Assembly (NCBI RefSeq): GCF_033958435.1
Contig: NC_134158.1
Coordinates: 6,405,837-6,469,836, forward strand
Origin: Carettochelys insculpta
Taxonomy: Eukaryota; Chordata; Testudines; Carettochelyidae
Length of the DNA: 64,000 nucleotides
Reading direction: 5' to 3'
The translations under genes were made by a program, and so were the position numbers. Positions 11,471 through 22,299 of the stretch are shown here, piece by piece. Below the pieces are notes generated by a model. The model did no database searches and was not told the DNA's origin. It worked only from the letters and a program-made list of their open reading frames with translations. Position 1 is the stretch's first letter; the number at the start of each line of letters is the position of its first letter.

Positions 11471-12514
11471 GAGTGTAATGACCAAAGAGGATCAGCATAA
11501 AGCGCGGGAAACTGCAGGGTGGGCGGAGCCGGAGCTGTTCTGCGTTCCCTCCCAGACAGTTGCTGTATGGGAGTCCATAGACAGATTCCCCGGGTAACAG
11601 CGCTGCTCTCAGAGCCAAGAGCATAGCAGCCAGGCCTTGCTCCCCTGGTGCTGCTAGCTGGGAAATGGTATCAAAACTGACACCCACATGCAGGTATCAA
11701 CATAGGTGACCCCTGGCAGCCCTGGGGAGGTGCACCAAGCACCTTTCCCACACCTGCCAGAATTTTAATTGCTAAATCAGGTGCCCTGACAGTGGCCCCT
11801 GTCCCTTGGGCAGCTCTTCCTGTGCACCAGCCACCACCCGCACGTGTTACTGAAAGCAGGATTCTGTAATAACATTGCAGTGATCTGGTCTGCCCACCTG
11901 AACTGCACAGGGCAGAGACCTGCCCCCAGAGATTTCCTACAGCAGCTCAGCTCTGCTCCCAGAGGGAAAGGTCTGGAATTCCCTTCTCCCCCAGCTGCCA
12001 CCAAAACACCCAAGCAGCCACGTGGGGCCCAGCTTTGCGCAGCTGGGAGAGCTGCCCCCCACCCCTCCACCCCCCGCTCACTTCTGCTTCTTGAGTAAAG
12101 GAACAGAGGCTCAGCCTCTACCTCCGATTTAGCTCCTCACAGCCCAGGCACTTTGGGGTTATTGCTGCGTGTCTGTGCTGCAGCTCTGGGCTCGCTAGAA
12201 GAGTCCCGACCCCGTCCCTCCCACCCAATCTCTTCAGGGGCACAAAGCCACCTTGCCCAGGAACCCAGCAATTCTGTCAGCCGTCCTACATGTACCCCTG
12301 AGGGGTACAGAGAGATCTTCCAGGGCAAGGATCAGCAACCGCAATGGCCAGAAGAGCCTTTTTTTTTTAATTTGGTTAAAAAACTCAGTAATTCAAGAGC
12401 TACAATGCACGTGAATACGGCACAGCCTTGAATAAACAACATCAAACTGTACTTTGTGTCACCTTTATTACAAGAACTGCATGCACACAATGTTTGTAAC
12501 ATGATACAAGTTTA

Positions 12515-12610
12515 CTGCAGAGAACAACAAGTCTTGTGGCACCTTATAGACTCACAGATATTTTGGAGCGTAAGTGTTTGTGGGCAAAGCCCCGCTTCAT
12601 CAGATGCATG
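12515..12610 (-). repeat. solo 3' tail, second subtype, reversed
   Basis: AACAACAAGTCTTGTGGCAC, CAGATATTTTGGAGCGTAAG and CATCAGATGCATGAG, the reverse complement of the tail at 27,895. Confidence 0.6.
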
Positions 12611-12999
12611 AGCTGAGTTTACTGCAGGACGGACGTTCACCGTTTATTGAACATAATCCAGAGCATTTTTTTTTTTTTTACTTTGCAAGTATAGTGCGGG
12701 GAGCCACAAAGAAGTCCTTAAAGAGCCACAGGCTGAAGACCCCTGTGCTAGGGGTATATCAAATCATCTAGCCATTTGCCTAGATTTGCAAGAGCCTACA
12801 TAAAAAGAACTTCCGAAAGTCAGTGCAAGCCAAAATTTTATACAATGACTTTCTCACACTGCTCTGCATATGGCACACTGAAATGGAAGTACAATATTTA
12901 TATGCCAATCGATTTATTTTATTATCTCTATGGTATTTTTTACACCTGATTTTGCAAGGGAGATAAGGGAAAACACCACATTGGCCAGTAATATGAATA

Positions 13000-13800
13000 T
13001 CAATCCCTGCTTTATTCTATACCTATGATATTACACTAGGTTTACGCTTCAGCATAAATTCGATTTTAAGGCATTGAGCTCAATCTTAAATTGTGACTAT
13101 TCACACAGCAAATACCATTATTTCGATATTAGGGGGCGCTGCCTCCGATATTCTTACTTTGATAACCCGAATCAGATTAGCGGGAAGTTTTAAATGTAAG
13201 CATTCGTATTAATGGTAATGTGGAAACAGCTTTGGTTTAAGCCGGTTGTATTGGTCTGCAGAGAAGTCCACATGTGTCCCACAATGCCACACAGTTGTCC
13301 ATTATGGCCACTTTCAGCTCCAGTGCTTTCCAGGTACGCAGGAAGTAGGTGGTGAGCTCGATCCCTCCCTCCCCGCCACGCAGCTGCTGACCCTGCATGG
13401 ACACCGGCACGTCCGGTATGGGCTTTCCCAGCTTTAAGTGGCTTTTCATCTGCACAGGACTGATGAGGAGCCAATTAGAAACCTTTTAGGGTCATTTTGC
13501 AGTTTCTAGGGATGCGCCCCCACCCCTGGCAGCCTGAACCCTGCCTCTGCCACACAGCTGCCACTCATGGGGCAATTTTTTCCCATACTGCTGCAGTGGA
13601 AAAAACCCAGAATGCTACAAGGTTGAGGGAACCATGGGATAGGTTCCCACAATGCACTGCTGCAACTGTCAATCTTTGGTGATTGTGTGACAGCACTCAC
13701 TCGACTTTGTGGGGAGTTGAAGATACTCAAATTTATTAAACCCACTGTTAAACAATCAAATTTAATAAATTTGACCTTATCTCAGTGTAGACATAGCCTC
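13000..13800. other. possible long TIR DNA element
   Basis: Left ACACTAGGTTTACGCTTCAG and right CTCAGTGTAGACATAGCCTC look weakly inverted, and the inner ends share AAATTCGATTTTAAG versus AATTTAATAAATTTGACC. No transposase frame was seen in the 800 bases. Confidence 0.3.
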
Positions 13801-14099
13801 AGACGGGCACACACTGTCTTGTTAGCAATTAGTTGTTTCCCCTAATTTCATTGATCAGGTGAGTGAGATGGGGAGGGAGGTGCTGGGCTTCTACCAATCC
13901 AGATTGATGCTCTGATGTTTGACAAGATCCTGGGGTCCCTCTGCAAGATGCTTGAGTTCATAGCAGCCTCTCTCCCACGCAGATCTAGTTTGTCATCCCA
14001 TGCGTATGCAACAACCTTGCCAGTCAGGCACCCCTGGTGCCTTCTGCTGGGTGCTGCCCAATCCATCTTCAAAGACGGCCTTTGGATCTGCTTTCAAAA

Positions 14100-16950
14100 G
14101 AAGGTGCTGGCCTCTGACTCCTGAGGGTATTCAATATATCTGGTCTTTTCCACTTGACAGGTCTAGGATCCAAGGATCAGGTCCTAGCCCCTCTCCAACT
14201 GTTGCTGCTGTTCAGAGGTGCTGGGCTTCCACACCTCTCATCCAACAGGGCGATCAGTTAAGGAAAAGGGCAGAGAGCTGTTACCAAAGACTTACTCCAG
14301 AGTCCTGTGTATTTCTAGAATAAAAAAGGTTTAATACGAAGCTTCTATAAGAAGAAAATGATACAGAAATTACAAAGTTTCTACATAAAAAGACTTAATA
14401 ATAGGTCCTAAGCAAATGATACAGAGATGAGAAAGTTACATACAAAAAGATTTAAAGTCCTTATCCCTCGTTTAACGAGTGCTTTACTTACGAGTACTCG
14501 CTAAAACGAGGGACACACATATGCACCTGTGTTCACTAGACAAGTGAACTTCCCCCACTAATATGAGCCAGCTGTGTGGTCCCTGGCTGGGGGCCGGAGA
14601 GATCCGCAGCCCCAGCCCGGCCTTCTCCCAACACTCCGCCGGTCTGCAGCTCCACGCACACCCCCCAGCCTGGCCCACTTCCAACAGCCACCCCAGCCGA
14701 GTCCCAAACCCCCCAGCCCGCCGTACAGGTACCACTGCTGCAGCCTGGAGGAACAAGCCACCACCTACTGCACTGGAGCCGCCACCATGTTTTAACCCTC
14801 CCTCCTGCTCATGGCCCCAAACTGCCCCCAGCCTTTAACCACCCCCACCCACCCCCAACCCACCTTTCCAAAGCAGCACCGCGAGCTGCCACTCCTTCGC
14901 CAAGCGAGGAACCAATCAGAGACTCTGACATGTATTTAATGGGAATTTAGTGTCCCTCTTACTGGTTTCCGCCCACGAGCAGGAAGCTGGGACCCCGTTG
15001 TGCCCCTGTAGTGAGGGATGAGTGTGCAAAGTGATATGAAAACGATACAAAGTTATGTGGAGATGCTTAACGCAGGGATTCAGGTTCAGGGGCTGTCCAT
15101 CTGCTTAGCAGAGCACCCACCGCCTCCCACAGCCGCCAGCCTGTGTTTCTTCTGGGTGGTGCACACCCACCCATGCCTTGGCGCACACAAAATAATTTAT
15201 TCTGCCCTGAATGGGAAAAAAATCAGCGGGAGTGCCTGGTGCAGGGCTAGCTGCCTTGAGTGGCAGGGGAGGGGCCAGGGCAGTCAGCCTTCAGCACTGC
15301 CTGGACCGCGCTCCGGGTGAGGCCCATTTGCACGTCTCGGGGTGCGTAAAAATTTATGCCGCGCATGAATGGAAAAGACGAGAGGGAACATCGCCAGAGA
15401 CTTGCCCTCCAGTAGCCCCCCGCAGCAGATCTGGGCTGCTCACACTTGGATGTCACTGCGCTGCCCCAGGCCCCTCTGAATCACCCAGCCCCAGGGCAGA
15501 TGCCCCCTTCGCCCAGCCCGTCAGACGGTCTGGTCTTGATGTGCACTGAAACTGGGAGTGTGCAAATCAGCCTCTTGGCAGGGCTACAGTCGTCTGGGAA
15601 GGTTAAGAGACACCAGCGAGCCAGGGGAAACTGAGGCCCACAGAGGGACAGGCTGCAGCCCACGTACATTGCAGGGGGCCCTCCAAGACCTCTACAGAAC
15701 ACAGACAAACCTGTGGCTGACCCACAAGAGCCAACTCGGGCTCACAGGGCTTGGGCGGCGACGCTGTTTCATTTCTGCGTAGACTTTTGTGTTTGGCTCC
15801 CAGCAGGACCAGAGCCTGGACTCCCTGCCCTACCCAGCAATGAGAGAGCGCTGCAATCTGAGTCAGGTGGTACCAGCCAGCTGCCAAGGTTCGGGTGCTG
15901 TGTTTCATGCCGGTGCAGGGCAGGCTCAGACATCAAACGACCGGTCTGTCTGTCCCAATATTGACCCTGTGCTCATCCTTCCAGCTTCTTGAGTCCTTGC
16001 CACAGTCACCCCATGACCGACCCAAGGAGGGAGCAGTCAGTCACAAGGAAAGATGAGTCACTGAGACGTGACCCTGCAGAACTGATAACCAAGTCAGTCT
16101 CAGGACAAACAAGGCTGGTGAGAGATCTTTCATTGGAGTAACTTCTGCTGGGGAAAGAGGCAAGGTTTCAAGACTGTAAATTCCAAGCTCTGCAACTGGG
16201 TAACGTGTGGGGGTGGAGGGGTGGATGGATTGCTGTAAAGTGTCTCAGTTTTCCTATCTGTGAAATGGGTCTAATGGGGGCTGACAGACTTGCTGGGCCC
16301 CTGGGCAAAATGTGGGGAGGGTCCAGCACCATGCTCCCAGGAGGGTCAGGACCTCTGGCAGAAGGGGTAAGGCTGGGCTAGCCTCTCTCTGTCAGCCCTT
16401 CAGTGCTCCCCAGAGCATGCACTCAGGGGTCTGGCTGTGATTAAAAAGGTCTGAGTCTCCATCCGGTGCCATTGCCATGGAAGCAGCAGCAGTGGCCAGG
16501 AGCCCCAGCCCCCTTTGGATCAGTGGGAACCAGGGAAGTTGCCCCCTCCCCCTGTTGACTGGCCTGGGTGTGAATGATTCTGCCTTCCTTTGTAAAGTGC
16601 TAAGAGATCTCCTTCACGAAAAGCACCAGATCTGAGCTAGATTTTTATTATCACTGATGACTGTGAGGTGTTTGGCTACTGATCAGGGGAACCCTATGGC
16701 CAAAACCCTACTGATCGGGGGGGGAAAGCCGGAAAAACCTGACTTTCACTGGTGTAAGTCAGGGGAAACTGAGGCCCACAGAGAGCCTTTTCTATGGGCC
16801 ACGCCATGCTCCCACCTGGGAGAAAAGCTCCACTTCTGCCTGCAACAAGCCGTGCAATCCTTGAGTGCACAGGTTCCCCACCTTTTCACTAGTGCAGACG
16901 CCTAGTAACCCCCAAACCATTCGCGGCTAGAATTGACTTTGATGACGGTC
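14100..16950. other. gene-free stretch with decayed repeats
   Basis: Holds a roughly 60-bp imperfect tandem repeat at 14,350-14,455 (AAATGATACAGA with AAAAAGA), pieces of the 60,940 repeat family (15,060-15,370) and C-rich sequence. No exon was recognised. Confidence 0.4.
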
Positions 16951-17700
16951 CACAGTATACATTTCATTCAATGGAAAAGGAAACCACAGCACAGATTTTC
17001 AGCCAGCTGTTCATAACACGATTGGAAGAGGTTGACTCTTCTTATCAATATTCTAGAAAGTTTCTTTGTTTGTCCTGAAAGATCTTCGAAACAGTGTGAG
17101 CTAGAAACACCACATTTGGCACGGATACTACTGAGTTTCTAACTTAAGCAACTGGATTGGTTATATCTCGAAATTGGTTCCCCCAGAGCCCCAGTTGGGC
17201 CCACTGATAATGAGCTTTTAATAGCAGCTGATCATTGGCATTTGCTGGACTCTTCTGGTAAGCGTGTCACATCAACACCCCCAGCATTTGCTATGTCTGT
17301 TAACAAATCACAGGGCTAACATTCAAAGTTGCTGGAGTGGATTTGAGGTTCGACGGCTTCAGTTGTGGTGACTGGTACGGAGCTGCTTCAAGAGCTGGAA
17401 TGGGGAAAAACGTGTATGTTCTTGCTCAAGTATGAAAAACGAAAATATGATTTATTGTTAGGCAACAAGTTAAATGTAAATGCTTTTGTCAGCACATCAC
17501 TAGCTATGTCAACATCTGAAAGTAATATAATAAAAGAAAAAGTGTTTGCAATAAAATGTTATGGTAAAGTAACTGATGTAGTTCATTCACCACACCTTTT
17601 GCTATCAAGAAATGAGTTAACTGTAAATGCCTTTGGTAAGCACATCGCTAGCAACGTTAATTTCTTAAAGTAATACAGAAGAGAAAAGTATGCGACGTTA
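16950..17700 (+). mobile_element. Helitron helicase C-terminal remnant
   Basis: Around 17,285-17,430 the plus strand reads, in drifting frames, [27 protein letters not shown] and an ASRAG..NVYVLAQ end. This matches the C-terminal helicase motifs of Helitron Rep/Hel proteins (AFAMTINKSQGQT ... GQLYVACSR). The copy is decayed. The sequence after it has short internal repeats (AATGTAAATGC, CACATCACTAGCTATGTC). Confidence 0.6.
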
Positions 17701-17734
17701 ATGTAATTGACGTAGTTCATTCAGCACATCATCA

Positions 17735-19370
17735 TCATCATCAATAACTGTGGGCTCAGCTGATGCCTCTCTCACTATTCCTTCTGTCTTTCCCTGCCCA
17801 GTGTGGAGTGGCTTAGTTTGTGTAGACTAGCTCCGCACCAATCTAACATATCATCTACCCATTCTCTGTGGGGTCTGCCTCTCCTGTTCAAACCGTCCAT
17901 TATGCCGAATACCAGGGTCTTGATTATTCATTTGTCGTTCATTCTACAGATGTGCCCAAATAGTTGTAGCTTCCGTTTTATAACCTTCTGCAGCAGGTTT
18001 TCTTTTGGCTGTATCTTTCTACATAATTCCTCATTGGTGACCTTCTGCATCCATCCTATTCTCAGAAACTTTTTACAACAACTCTTCTCGAACGTCAATA
18101 TTCTTCTTTTCAAATCTTTCGTTATCACCCATCTCACATCCGTACAACATGCTGCTGGACACACACATTTTCAAGCCGCTCAGCTTCGCCCCTAAGCTAA
18201 TCGCTTTGCTTTTCCAGATCTTATCCATCGCCTTCAAACTCACTCTTGCTTTCGCTATTCTAATTGCTATTTCCTTCTTACAGTCTAGATCATACGGTAT
18301 GTTGCTCCCCAGATATATGTGAACTTCTCTACATTTTCTAGTTCAATATCATCCACACTGATCTTCCTTCCTATTACCTTATCTCCAAATACCATTGGTT
18401 TTGTTTCATTGATGTTCATAATCAGTCCATTCCTCTTCCCTTCTTCATTTAGCACCTGCACCATTTTCACTAGCTTCTTCTCATCTTCCTCCATGATAAC
18501 TATATCATCTGCGAACCTCAAGTTGTTAATTCTTTTCCCGTGCACAGAGATCCCTTCTACCTCTTCCTTGATCTTGTCCATACCTCTCTCCAGATGTGCG
18601 ATGAAGATACTTGGCAATATTGGATCTCCTTGTCTTGTACCTCTACTTGTTTTAAATCAACTTCCCAACTCCCCGCATGTTCTCACCGCTGCCTCCACAT
18701 TGTCACTGATATCCTTCAACAACCGTATCAGTCTGCTATCCACTCCGTATGACTCCAACACCACCCAAGTCACTTTCTGATCTATAGTGTCAAATGCCTT
18801 TTGAAAATTGACGAAGCAAGTGTATACGTTCTTGTTCCTTCATCGAGCTTTCTCCGCTATCAGTCTTAGTGCCAATATCTGCTGTATGGTACTTCTATCC
18901 TTTCTGAACCCCGCTTGCTTGTCTGCCATATGTTCTTCTACCTGCAATCTTAGTCTCTCCGTCAGTATCATCGTCAGCACCTTGCCTAGATGACTCGTTA
19001 GGGCAATCACTCTGTAGTTCTTGCACTCCAATGTACTTCCTTTCTTATGTATTGTCACTAGCACAGATCTTGTCCATTCCTTAGACACCTTCCCTTCTTT
19101 CCATGCTATATTATATAGTTGGTGTATTTCCTGAATCCTGCTTTCTCTGCTGTATTTGATCATCTCTCCCATGATTTTATCATTTCCTGGGCTCTTGCTG
19201 TTCTTTAGTCATTTCACTGCTTTCTCTACTTCCTCCTTCAAAATATTGGCCTCGCTCTCAATGCTCGGTGGAGAATATCTCCTTCAGTTCTTCAATCAGT
19301 CTCTCTGGGACACTCTCATTCATTACAGCTTTGACTATATTTTCCCTAGGCGATGTTGAGTATTTCTGCT
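17735..19370 (-). mobile_element. non-LTR retrotransposon reverse transcriptase remnant
   Basis: Minus-strand text in several broken frames covers most of an RT: WTRSVLVTIHKKGSTLECKN, KQAGFRKDRSTIQQILALR, QKAFDTI, TRQGDPILPSIFIAHLERGM, the catalytic NNLRFADDIVIMEED, and the connection region RKLQLFGHICRMNDK. Multiple stops and frameshifts make it inactive. It differs in text from the element at 8,385 and from CR1, so a third LINE lineage is present. Confidence 0.75.
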
Positions 19371-19798
19371 AGTTTAAAAATAATCATTGATTGTAACTTT
19401 GCAACTTATTTAAAAGTTATTTTCTAGGATTGTTTATTTTTTCATGGATGGTTCCCAGTCTTTTCAGTAACACGACACACTTCAATGAGACAATTCCACC
19501 TCACATCCTCTTTTTACTCGTGAGGGAGGGGAGGGGATAAGGCGTGAGCATTTAAACCCTGTCCCAGATCCAACAAGCTTCCAGCTTCCCTGCCTCCCCG
19601 ACTTGCCACAACAGAGATGTTGAGACGCCCTGTGAGGAGAAATTGATGAACCCCATGCCATCTGGGACTCAGAGGTGCCGACCCTTCTGAGAGCATGGTG
19701 CTAGACCCTGCCCACATTTAGCCCAGGGGTGCGGCAAGGCTGTCGGGCCCCATTAGACCCATTTCACAGATAGAAAAACTGAGGTCATTCTCTCGCTC

Positions 19799-19818
19799 AC
19801 ACACACACACACACACAA
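19799..19818. repeat. (CA)n microsatellite
   Basis: About 10 CA units. Confidence 0.85.
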
Positions 19819-20520
19819 CTTACCCAGTGGTAAGAGGCAGCCTTGCTATTTAAGCCCCAGCTAATTTGGGGTCCTCAATCCCCTTCTCGCCTCTCACCCC
19901 ATGGTGGCTCAACAAAGATCACTGGCAAGGGGAAACTGACAAAATTTCAGGGCACACTTGGGCAGTTCTTTCAGCCCATCACTGTGCTAGGCACATGGGT
20001 TTAAAACCACTGCCTTCAGGGCTTAGCCAAGGCCCCTGGAGGAAGGGGTCTGGGGGTGGAGCTGCAGGGCAGGGGGGCTTGTTTCCGTGGCCTGGTTGGC
20101 AGGTTAGTTTCTCTTTCCTTTCCTGGAAGCTCTGCGGGTTGTGGTTTTTTTCTGCTCCTGCCAAGGCTCCTTCTCTTCCTCCTAAGGTTCCTGCAGAGGG
20201 GGAAGCCCCACAGCGTTGCACTGGGAGTGGGAGATGCCCACTTCCTGCCTTGAGTGTTTATGTGTGGGTGTTTAAGGGGAGGGGCTGCGTCTCTCTGGCT
20301 GAGCTCAGCAGCTGCTTGCTTGGGGGTGGGGAGGCGGGGACCCACTGCAGGGGCAGTGGCACTGGCCCTTGGTGGGAGGGTTGTCTGCAGTCACAGCTGT
20401 TGTGCTTGGAGCACTGCACTGCAGGGAGTGGGGTGGGGAGCTCAGCAGGGGCTGCTTTGCCCTAATGAGGCGCGAGGAGGCTCTGGGCTCCTCTTCCCCG
20501 GCAGTCAGTGCTAGCCCCAG

Positions 20521-20605
20521 TGCGGCACTAGGGGGCGCTGTGCTGCAGGGAGCCGGTGGGGACTGGCCCCAGTGTGCCACTAGGGGGCGCTGTGCTGCAG
20601 AGATT
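20521..20605 (+). promoter_or_regulatory. tandem pair of CTCF-like motifs
   Basis: Two copies of a roughly 52-base unit, each with (G/C)CACTAGGGGGCGCTG: one near 20,525-20,540 and one at 20,577-20,592. The core matches the vertebrate CTCF consensus CCASYAGRKGGCR closely, both on the same strand. The pair sits between the IgSF gene and the CLEC2-like gene. Confidence 0.5.
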
Positions 20606-20644
20606 GGGGGGCGGGGCGGGGCTCGGCTTTAGTTCTTGCAGCTT

Positions 20645-21080
20645 AAAGCCCGCAGTCCAGTAGCACTTTAAAGACTAACAAAATAATTTATTAGGTGATG
20701 AGCTGTCCTGGGACAGACCCACTTCTTCAGCCCACAGCCGTAGCGGAACAGACTCAGTGTTTCAGCGCAGAGAACCAAAAACAGTAATCAAGGTTGACAA
20801 ATCAGAAAAAAATGATCAAGGTGAGCAAATCAGAGAGTGCAGGGGCAGAGGGGCTGGGTGGGGGGGAAGAGTCAAGACTTCTAATTTGTCAACCTTGATT
20901 ACTATTTTTGGTTCTCTGTGCCTTAAATACTGAGTCTGTTCTGGTACGGCTATGGGCTGAAGAAGTGGGTCTGTCCCATGAAAGCTCATCACCTAATACA
21001 TTATTTTGTTAGTCTTTAAAGTGCTACGTGACTGCTTTTTGTTTTAATAGTATATAGACTAGCACGGCTTCCTCTCTGTT
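20645..21080. repeat. head-to-head pair of longer Penelope-type 3' tails (inverted repeat)
   Basis: Minus copy 20,650-20,835 (CCAGTAGCACTTTAAAGACT, GAACCAAAAACAGTAATCAA) and plus copy 20,885-21,080 (CAACCTTGATTACTATTTTT, TTGTTAGTCTTTAAAGTGCT). The arms of about 180 bases surround a 50-base G-rich spacer. Confidence 0.7.
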
Positions 21081-21708
21081 ACTACTTAAACCAGTTGAAA
21101 AACATCTACCTGAGGGACATACACTGGGCTAATGAGAAGACCCATTTTGAAACGGATTCAGATACACCGCTACAACTTTCTTAATAAGACAGGCCCAGAG
21201 ATCAGCAAGGCACCATTTTCCACTTCTTAGCCTGCTGTGGGTTGACAGCCAAAAGCTGACATTATCTGATGGCTGGCTGAGAAGCAAAAGTCCCGGCTGT
21301 GGTGCTGAATCACAGGGGTTTTCCCTGGGAAACGGAGATGCTGGTGGTCAGGGTGATGCTGGTTGTTTTATTTTATTTTTGAAAAAGGCTGTCAATAAAT
21401 GCCAGCCAGAACCGCCAGTGTTCTGCTCGACTGGACAGTATTGGTTCCAGGCCGCAAGTTTCTGTTCACTTAATGTTGTGGCTAGGAAGCAGGAGCTACT
21501 GTCAAAATCTCTGACTGGTTGGAGTTGTTTATTTCTTGGCCACTTTTCTGGAGAAGAGAGGATTATTCTGGTTGAAAAGCCACATGGCCCCTCACCTCCT
21601 TGAAATCCCTTGTTAGTTGTATCTGGACCCCAGCGGTTCTTTTGGCTTCCCATTGTGGAGGGTGACGGAAACTGTGTCTCATTTCTTTCTATCCATTCTA
21701 GTTTCCAA

Positions 21709-22100
21709 GGCTGGGGCCACACTGGCAATCCTCTTTTGAAAGAGGCATGCAAATGAAGGGAATTGAAAATGTAAATGAGGCACTGATTTACATGCCTGGG
21801 GCCTCATTTGCATGACCTCTTTTGGAAAGAGCTTCTTTCAAAACCGAGAAAGCAGTGGAGATGGGGCTTTTTCGAAAATAAAACCCGTCTTCAAAAGAAC
21901 CCTTCTCCCTGAAACAACATAGGAAGAAGGGTTCTCTGGAAGATGAGGCTTAATTTCGAAAGAGCCACGTCTACAGGGCTTTTCTTCTTTTGAAAGAAGA
22001 ATATAGAAATTATATGTATATGTGTGCCTCATTTGCATTTTCAATTTCCATCATCTGCATGCCTCTTTCACAAGAGGAATGCAAGTGTACACACAGCTGC
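21709..22100. mobile_element. palindromic (foldback) DNA element
   Basis: Left end CTCTTTTGAAAGAGGCATGC and right end GCATGCCTCTTTCACAAGAG are reverse complements, continuing inward (AATTGAAAATGTAAATGAGG versus CCTCATTTGCATTTTCAATT). No coding frame. Same family as 40,337-40,760. Ends about 165 bases before the CLEC2-like start codon. Confidence 0.65.
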
Positions 22101-22265
22101 TGTGTCTCTTGATTGCAGTTTGGTCCAGTAGCTGCCAAGGGCAGGATCTGGCGCTGGGGGTCTCTGTGAGTGGATTGGGGTCTCTGGAATTGGATGCTAG
22201 TTGAAGAGGAACTGTTTAGAGCCCAGCACAGGGAGAGAGGAGAGATCAGCAAAGGAGTGGATCCC

Positions 22266-22299
22266 ATGGATTCAGAGCAGCCACTCAATGGAAAACAAG
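22266..22299 (+). CDS. CLEC2D: CLEC2-like exon 1 (short cytoplasmic N-terminus)
   Basis: ATG followed by 11 codons ([11 protein letters not shown] plus one base) and a GT donor (AAG/GTAACT) in phase 1, which joins in frame to exon 2. Short acidic cytoplasmic starts are usual for CLEC2 proteins. The exon is small, so the call rests on phase match and position rather than homology. Confidence 0.5.

Noticed and set aside
19866..20465. 199-codon plus-strand open frame
   Set aside because: G-rich sequence without codon or domain signal; ends next to the CTCF-like duplication.
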